Below, in pieces: positions 57,076 through 64,000 of a DNA stretch of 64,000 nucleotides. This DNA comes from Grammothele lineata (Eukaryota > Basidiomycota > Agaricomycetes > Polyporales > Polyporaceae), in contig NDFF03000038.1 in the NCBI GenBank assembly GCA_002150815.3, forward strand, positions 124,001 through 188,000, written 5' to 3'. The position numbers and the translations under genes were made by a program. Each line of letters begins with the position of its first letter. Position 1 is the first letter of the stretch. The notes under the pieces are model-generated. The model was given only the letters and a program-made list of their open reading frames with translations, had not been told where the DNA came from and ran no database searches.

Positions 57076-60000
57076 TCAAACAGGAATAGTCCCGCTCAGC
57101 CGGAAGTCCCTGCTGCTCGCGCCCACGGAGAACGTGAACTTGCCATCGGGCTTGCGCCAGCCCTGCGCGCCGGCGTCCCAGACGGAGAGGTCGTAGCGCG
57201 AGAGCGTGAGCGAGAGCGTCTTGGACTCGTGCGCGCCCAGGAGGACGTCGGTGAACCCGCGCAGCACGTTGGGGGGCTCGCCGGCGGAGGAGGGGAAGTG
57301 GAGGTAGAGTTGGGGGATCTGTGTGCGCACGTTAGTCGCCTGCACCCTAGGAAAGGAGAGAAAAGGAGGAAGGAGAAAGGGAAGAAATGGGAGAACGCAC
57401 CTCCCCACCCTTGACCCCGCCGGCGTTCTTGACTTTGAACGAGACCTCGAACGCGGGGCGGTGGAGCCAAATCGCGGTGGTGCTCCCGTCCTGCTGCGGG
57501 CCGACCTTGCCGGCGGCCCACGCCTTCTCCTGCGCGGCGAACGTGCCGTCCGCGTCGTGCAGCGCCTTGACGCTCAGGCCCGAGTAGGTGAAGTTCGTGT
57601 AGGAGAGCCCGAAGCCGAACTCGAAGCGCGGCTCGATGTCGTTCTGCACGTTCGGTGTTAGCACGAGCGACGATGAATGAAGGAAACGAGAGAAAAGGAG
57701 GGGATACGCACAGCGTCGAAGTGGCGATAATCAATCTCCAACCCCTCGCTATACACAATCTTCAAAATATCACTATTCGTCCCGCCCGTGACCAGCTGCG
57801 CCGGATAATCCTCCGGGTTCTTCGCGATCGTATACGGCAGCCTCCCGCTGGGGCTCACCGCGCCATACAGCACGTCCACGAGCGCGTTCCCGCTCTCCTG
57901 GCCCGGCAGGCTCGCCCAGAGCACCGCGGTCACGTTCGGATGCTCGATCCACGGCTCGACGATCAGCGGCCCGACGGAGTGCACCACCACGACGGTGTTG
58001 CTATTCGCGTCAGCGACAGCGTTGATGAGGGCGTCCCCGTTGATCCACGCCGTCAAGTTGTTCCTATCCCCCGCGTTCCCATCGACCGTGATATACCCCT
58101 CCCCAGAGTCGCTGTTGACAAAAACGACAGCGACGTCCTGGTCCACCGCCGTAGCCGCCGCCCCGCTCAGGTCCCAGTTATCGAGGAACCAGGAGACGGC
58201 GGAGCCGTCCTGGCGCGCGCGGCCCTGCACGGCCTCGAGCGGGGTGATCAGGTACGGGAAGTTGGCCGTGCCGGAGCCCCAGCCCATCGCGAGCGTGCCG
58301 TCGTCCCCGCCCCGGTCCGAGTAGCCGTTGGGGCCGCGGGAGGACGGGCCGGAGTCGTTTCCTAATTCCTCTCAATCGTCAGCGCCGCTATTCGGTAGAG
58401 GGTGGGGGAAGCGGGCAAGAGAGAAGGAAGGGGAGGAGGGGAGACGCACCGATGAGAGCGATGCTCTTGGGCTTGCTGAGCGGGAGCGCGCCGTCGACGT
58501 TCTTGAGGAGGACGGTGCCGGCCGCGCCGATCTCGCGGACGACCTTGAAATGGTCCGCCTGGACGTCGACGTGCTCGTTCGTCGCGGGGTCGGTGAGGTC
58601 GAACGCGTTGAAGTTCACTATCGCCCCGCGCGCTCGCGTTAGTACCTCGGTTATTACTTTGCCTTAACACACGACGGGGGACGCACCAGCCGGATACCCC
58701 TCGTCCTGGCCGAGGAGGAACCACGCGGCGACGATGCGCTCGGCCATGTCCGTGAGGCGCGTCTCGGGGATCGTGCCGTTGTCGATGTACGCGGTGAGGT
58801 TCGCGCCCCAGTAGCTCGTGTGCGAGCTCTGCGAGATGTCGCCCGGCATGGACATCTGCGGAGCGTTTATGCATCCATGTCAGCTTTCGATTCGTCGCGC
58901 ATAGGAGGGAGGAAATGCGAGGAGAGAAGGAGAAGAGAGGGACGCACATCAAGCCCGGTAATAGCAGAAATCGTCGAGTGCTGCGCGTTCCAGTCGGACA
59001 TGACGTATCCCTGGAAGCCGAGCTCGGCCTTGAGCACCTGGTTCATCATCCGGTCGTTCTCGCATGCCCACGTCTGGTTGATCAGGTCTGTCCAGTCGCG
59101 CGCGTCAGTGAACGTCTCTTCAAAACAGGACGAGGAGGAAGGCGAGCGAGAGGGGGCAGGGGGAACGCACTGTAACTGCACATGACGCTCGCGACCCCGG
59201 CCATGACGGAGCGCGTGAAAGGGTGGAGGTAGAGCTCGTGCTCCGTGCGGTCGTCCACGTCCGACGACTCCTGCGTGCGCTTATGTTCCTGCTCGCTGTT
59301 CCGCGCGTACGACCCGTCAGCTCCCCGGATGACAAGGACACGACCAAAGATGAAAAGCGCGCACTTGTTAATAAAATGCTTCGCACAAGCCTGCGCCCCA
59401 CCCTCCTGGATCCCCAACACCGTCTCATACGCGCTCTCCCCGGCAAGGAACGGGTCCGCCCCGAACCCCTCCCAATTCCGCCCCCCCTGCGCAACCCGCC
59501 CCAAGTTCATCATCGGGCCCAACGCGACGTGCGCGCCCTTGCCCTTGAACTCCTCCCCCATCGCCCTCCCCCTTGCCCGCAGCAGCGTGCGGTTCCACGT
59601 GCTCGCGACGGTGATCCCCGCGGGGAAGGCGGTGACGAAGTCCGTGTCGCGCACCCCCAGGGGGCTGTCCTCCAGGCATAGGCCAGGGAAAGACTGGACG
59701 GGGGCGATGTTGCCCACGCACCGGCCCTCCATCCACCCTACGCCCGTGACGGCGGTGACTTTGTCGTCGATGGACCAGGAGGCGACGAGCGAGGCGGCTT
59801 TGGCGTGCGCAGAGGCCCAGGCGGGGCCGAAGTCGGGGATGAGCTGGGATCCGGGGGGTGGGGGCGAGGAGGGGGAGGTGGAGGGGTAGACGCCGGGGAT
59901 GGGGGAGGCGGAGGGGACGGCGAAGGAGGAGAAGGTGTAGGAGGAGATCGGGACGGTGATCGTCGCTGTGGGGGGAAGGTGTTGGTGAGCTTCGTTCGTT

Positions 60001-61000
60001 CGTTCGAAGAAAGAAAGAGCGGAGGAAGGAGAGGCGCCGGGACGGCAGAAGACGGCGTTTACGGGATGCTGGAGGAAGACCCGCGTGTATGCGCACGCGT
60101 ACAACCAGACACTCGGTCGAGCCCGTCCAAGTAATAAAAACGCGCACAACGTTCAGTACTTTCCGATGTCAGAACGCGCACGTCAAAGTACGCATTGCAC
60201 CATGCGGGCGATGCCGTACCCGCGCCATACATGCACCGTCGACAGCTCGAGCCTCCGCTGTAACGGAACCGATTGACACGGAGACGCGCGTTTCGATTCT
60301 TGCATGAACCGCAGCAGCTGCTCGGAAGACGCGTCGCAGACGCAAGCACGGACCGCAAGCTAGGAACGCGCACGCTTCCTGAGGCGAGACGAACGCGTTC
60401 CCGCGCGTAGTGGAGAAGGTGGAGCCGCCCTCCAGGAAAAGACTCATACAGAGCGTCGAGCACGCGGCTCACGGCAGGGCCGGAGCAAAAGTGCCGCCTT
60501 CTGTGCGTCACGGTGGGGCACCGCCAGATATACACAACGCGAGACGGGGAAACGAAAACGAAAAGATGCGAAGACGAAATGAGACAGCGAAAGTACTCAC
60601 TAGTCTCGGTTGGAGGGCCACCGGCGGCGGAGGTGACAGCCGAGGTTGCGGTCGAGACGGACGCGACGGAGGAGACTGACCCGGAGGACACGGCGGTCGA
60701 GGCGACTGAGGACGCAGCCGAAGACGACGCGATGGAGGTCGAGGCCGTGGAAAGCGAGACCGAAGCCGTCGCAGAGGAGGCTGCAGAGGAGGCGGCGGAC
60801 GATGCTACAGAGGTCGCGGACGCAACGCTAGTAGAGACCGCGGAGGACACGGTGCCCGAGGGGACGGTGGAGGTAGACACCGAAGCCGAGAACGAGGCCG
60901 AGGCCGCAGAGGACGAATCCTGGGAGTAGGCGGGGACGGCGAGGGCGAGGAGGGCGCACAAGGCAGCGAGCCTGGGGCTGAGCCTGAGGAGGACGGCCAT
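57076..61000 (-). CDS. Secreted beta-glucosidase, glycoside hydrolase family 3
   Basis: Nine exons fit in phase: 61000-60601, 59965-59365, 59295-59171, 59087-58948, 58855-58687, 58617-58450, 58361-57712, 57643-57401 and 57318-57076, giving 912 residues. Exon 1 has a signal peptide (LAALCALLALAVPAYS) followed by about 110 residues rich in Ser, Ala, Thr and Val. The GH3 barrel shows GVGWMEGRCVGNI, GRNWEGFGADP, the KHFIN motif, CSYNLINQTWACENDRM and GYVMSDW, whose Asp is the family nucleophile. The second domain follows with AGTVLLKNVDGALPL, and a fibronectin-III-like C-terminus with FGFGLSYTNFTYS and PQLYLHFPS. It would release glucose from cellobiose or related glucosides outside the cell. The first intron is 635 bases, unusually long here, so an unseen small exon is possible. 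A TATA-like site lies about 77 bases upstream. Confidence 0.9.
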
Positions 61001-61076
61001 GGCGACGACCAGACTTTGCGGACGGTGCGGACTGCAAAGGTGGGTCGGGGAAAGCTCGGAGGATGGTCCTCTGGCT

Positions 61077-61082
61077 TTATAT
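61077..61082 (-). promoter_or_regulatory. TATA-like box of the GH3 gene
   Basis: TATAAA on the minus strand within CATATAAAGCC, about 77 bases before the ATG at 61000. The spacing suits a core promoter; no transcript start is known. Confidence 0.45.
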
Positions 61083-64000
61083 GCGGCGCCATGGCCAAGC
61101 GAGGCAGACGAGTGCAGGCGAACGGAGAGTGTATGCCGGAGGAGCAGGCCGAGGACGCGGACGCGGACGAGCCGAGCCGTTCCCCGCCCCCAGACCCCGC
61201 ACCGGCGCTTGTCCGCGCGTGATCAAGCAAATGACTGGTGACGTAACGCGCTGCAGGCCCTCGTCCTCTCCGTTTCGCGCCACGGCTCTCCTCTTCCGTC
61301 CTCTTCCTCCTCCCCCGCCTCGCTCGTTCGTGCGCCATATGCAACCCTCTGCTCGTGCTCGACGTTCTCTCTTCTCTACATCTCTTTGTCAGCCCCCTCG
61401 TCCGCCGGCAGCTGGGAACCACACCAGCGGCAAAGCGTCTCCCGGGCGTCGCTGGAGCTCACATGATGATGCATTCCAGCGGCCGCGTCCCCGCTTAAAG
61501 AGTGCGCTGCGCCCAATCGCCCGCCCGCCGCGCGCCGGCCGCCCTACCTGCGCCGTCAGAATGTTTATATCCGCGAGTCGAAACGTCCCAGTCCAAGCCC
61601 CCGCTTCCTTTCCAGGTCCCCAGCATCCCATGACCCCATGACCCCAGCCGACTTCTCTGGCGTCCTTCTTGGTGAGGCGTTGCACGTTGGACCGCCGGCA
61701 TGACGCTCCTTCCGCGCTTGCCGGCGCGGCGAGTTGGATTGCCCAACGCCTGCGCGGGTTCCCGTCGCGTCCTTGCTCGTCCCGAACGTTCTTCAGGCTT
61801 CAGTCGGCCTTCATTCAGAGGGCCTGGCTCGGCCGTGCGCGACCGGCTCCGGCTACTTACCGCGGGCCCGGGGCGAATGCTTGTCTTGCGATATCGAGCA
61901 TAGATATTCCGAAAGCCCAAACAGAACGAGCCCTTGCACCCAACACAAATAGGATCCCTTCAACTCTCTCGACAGAACCCAGAGACACGCCGTGGCGCGC
62001 TGTCAATGCCACCAAATAAGGTTTTGCATTGCAGGAATCCCGTTAGCCACGTTCACGCTCGCGTTCCGATCACGATGGCGGCTTCCTGACAGGTGCCATG
62101 CGGACCCGCCGTCCTCGGGTCGTCCACGCGCCGCGGCGCGAAGCTGCGATCAGCTTGGATTTCGCTCTCGTAAGGGAGCGCAAGATTGAAGGGCCTCCCG
62201 CCCGACGTCCCCGCCGCGCCAAGCTCATCGAAAGGGCGCGGGGTTCTGGACTTTCTTGGATTGCGTAAGTGCGTATTCAGTGTCAGGCGACTACCGTGTT
62301 GTACTTACGATGCACTGCTGTACTCACATTGGACGCCCCTCACCGCGCGAGCTCGGAGAGTGCACGCGTTCGAGAGCGGTGCCGCGGTGTGCGATGTGCA
62401 TTGCCACTTCGTGCCTGCGATCACGTCCTCGATCGACTCGGACGACACGATCACACGGCGATCTCTGCAAACGGACGTCGATCTCGCGGTCAAGACTCGG
62501 CTCGATCATCTCGGTACTCGGAGGCTCGCGGGCTGCAGCTGTCGTGGACACGCTACTCCGAGCCTCAGACGAGGTAGCGGGAGGGACCTGGGAGCTTGAC
62601 CTCGAGATCGGAACACTGGCTACCCATCCACACCGGCCTCAGCGGATCCATGGGCACGTCCGTACCCGACGCAGGTATGCTTGGCTTAAGCTGCACGGTG
62701 TGGTATACAGGATGGCCTTTATGCAGTACGTTGATAGCGGAGATACTCGCCCGCGAAAGCGCAGTACGCTGAACGTTCGAACAGCGGTCTCACCGCGGGA
62801 GTCCTGCGGCGAAGTCCATTGCCCGCGTCGATCTTGGGGGTCTTCGACGGCCACGGTTCGCGGAACAAGGCGGCGCGGGGTGTCGTCGCCGTATCTCCGC
62901 TGGAGCTTCTAGTTGATCTTCTTCTTTGCTGTGAGGGCTTTTGTGGGCGAGGAGGATGCGTACGCTGATCGTCTGGATGATGGCAGCCAAACAGTGTATT
63001 GTGGCAGCCGCGAGCTGAGTGCCGGATTGAGTATGCCCCTATGAGGAAGAGTTGTACGCACCACATCGAATTGCCTTGCGCTGCCATTATGTTCTGGTCA
63101 AATCGCGATAGCAAGACATGTTCGCGCAGTATGTCCCAGGTGACTGGCGGCGGTCAGTCCGACGTGGGGTTGTGTCATGAGTCGTGCTGACTCTCGTTCG
63201 GTCTTACGCGTTTCATGCCCTTATTACCGGTCCTCACGTAGCTCTTCCCCTAGCGTCCTTTGCACCCAGGTTCGCCACTCTCTCCCTCCTGTAGAGTCTC
63301 TCCAGCCGGCTTCCGGCCCGTGAACCGTGAACATCACCGCCACCGGCTCCTCCGGCTCCAAACGACTCGAGGCGCCTGTACGGCATTCTGCGATAGTCGC
63401 CGGCGGGCTGGCGGGGCGCCGGGGATTTATTTGGCATCGCCCGGCGTCGAACGTCATCCCGCCACACTTCTTGAATGGTCTGTCACGGTCGAGCCTGAGT
63501 TGGTTCTTCGTACTTGCGTGTAAGGGGGTCCTCGGCCGTGTTGTATCTTGTCTCGTGTGTGCATGTTGCTCTCAGTAGGTCGTGTTTCTTTCGCTCCTAT
63601 AGTATGTCGTTTGCTCACATTCGATTAGCCTGCCAGCAGCTGCGGCGATACCATCCGAGGGCTAGTCGTACATAATCGCGAAGCCCTTCGTAGCCAGCCA
63701 GCGCCCCCGTCGTCGCTCCATGCTTCCGCCAATCTGATTCTCAAGAGCGCCCCCGGGCCCGCGTATCACGAAGGCTCAGTGCACGCTCCAGCGAATATAT
63801 ATGCGTATATGTAATGCATATATATATGATATCGCAGCGGCGTCGCGGGGGCTGCGATCCCGTTCTCCCACCTTCTTGCTGCTCTCAGGCTATCAGGCTC
63901 CACTGGTAGCTTGCAACGACGACGACGACCACCCTGGCGTCGTACACGCAAGCTCGCAGGTAGCACCCCCCGGATCCCGACAACTCGAACCCCGAATGGT
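61083..64000. other. 2.9 kb without a convincing gene
   Basis: Open frames exist on both strands (for example 62256-62912 plus, 62719-63114 minus) but none has motifs, good splice sites or clear codon bias. A short alternating AT palindrome lies at 63796-63832. A gene reaching beyond the right edge cannot be excluded. Confidence 0.35.
63796..63832. repeat. AT-rich palindromic stretch
   Basis: Runs of TATATA around ATGTAATGCATATATATATG form an imperfect palindrome. No link to a gene was found. Confidence 0.5.

Noticed and set aside
59425..60147. Long minus-strand Arg/Pro-rich frame of 240 codons
   Set aside because: It is a shifted frame of GH3 exon 2, which has the proper family motifs in another frame.
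60513..60929. Plus-strand frame rich in Glu, Asp, Val and Ala
   Set aside because: It is the antisense of the Ser/Ala-rich first exon of the GH3 gene; low-complexity sense sequence leaves the other strand open.
62256..62912. 218-codon plus-strand frame near the right end
   Set aside because: No motif, no coding-like codon choice, and overlapping open frames on both strands; likely chance in GC-rich DNA.
1..64000. CRISPR arrays, operons or bacterial ribosome-binding sites
   Set aside because: Spliceosomal introns and gene families show a fungal nuclear genome. The 20-bp repeats have no unique spacers and are contiguous.

Overview
The window comes from a filamentous basidiomycete, almost certainly an Agaricomycete. 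Genes are split by many 50-70 bp GT-AG introns and sequence is GC-rich. It carries lineage-typical families: KDZ transposases with a CxC2 domain, TET/JBP-like dioxygenases, expanded BTB/POZ proteins, basidiomycete multi-pass membrane proteins, a P450 and a secreted GH3 beta-glucosidase. No assembled species name can be read from the sequence.

Region 1 (1-23 kb) is a transposon graveyard with some live-looking elements. After a partial gene at the left edge come a PIF/Harbinger-type relic (1401-1796), a LINE reverse-transcriptase relic (about 2000-2698), a hypothetical gene (2883-4266), a TET/JBP-like 2-oxoglutarate/Fe(II) dioxygenase (intact catalytic core 4292-5128, damaged N-terminal part 5863-6785) and, divergently, a KDZ transposase (7168-11445) broken by two TGA stops and two frameshifts. 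A tRNA-like sequence lies in one KDZ intron. A further gene (about 11870-15337) is interrupted in its coding sequence by a 2.6 kb foldback element with roughly 740 bp inverted arms and a 6 bp target duplication (12704-15297). Next is an apparently intact 12-exon hAT transposase (15861-19033), then a 3.2 kb structure made of two inverted arrays of a 20 bp minisatellite around a core (19389-22600). That core resembles the arms of the foldback element.

Region 2 (25.8-52 kb) is a cluster of BTB/POZ paralogues: nine intact two-exon genes, one pseudogene and two gene fragments, in both orientations. All nine intact copies share one phase-2 intron position, a basic N-terminus, a BTB domain and a C-terminal Cys-x2-Cys tail ending in an LP...W motif. 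They form two subfamilies (A: 25812, 34570, 41205, 50823; B: 30294, 31689, 33251, 35783, 43415, 45134). Interspersed are a C2H2 zinc-finger gene, a conserved gene of unknown function and two basidiomycete multi-pass membrane proteins (39260-40727, 47648-49303).

Region 3 (53.7-64 kb) holds ordinary genes: an intact 13-exon cytochrome P450, an intron-containing tRNA-Gly(UCC), and a 9-exon GH3 beta-glucosidase with a signal peptide and a Ser/Thr/Ala-rich spacer. The last 3 kb shows no convincing gene.

The parts do not form one operon-like pathway. The coherent units are the TET/JBP-KDZ divergent pair, whose stops could all arise from C-to-T change, and the BTB cluster, which looks like repeated local duplication, inversion and decay. 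Exon boundaries were fitted by eye using splice signals, reading frame and family resemblance. No database search was possible.
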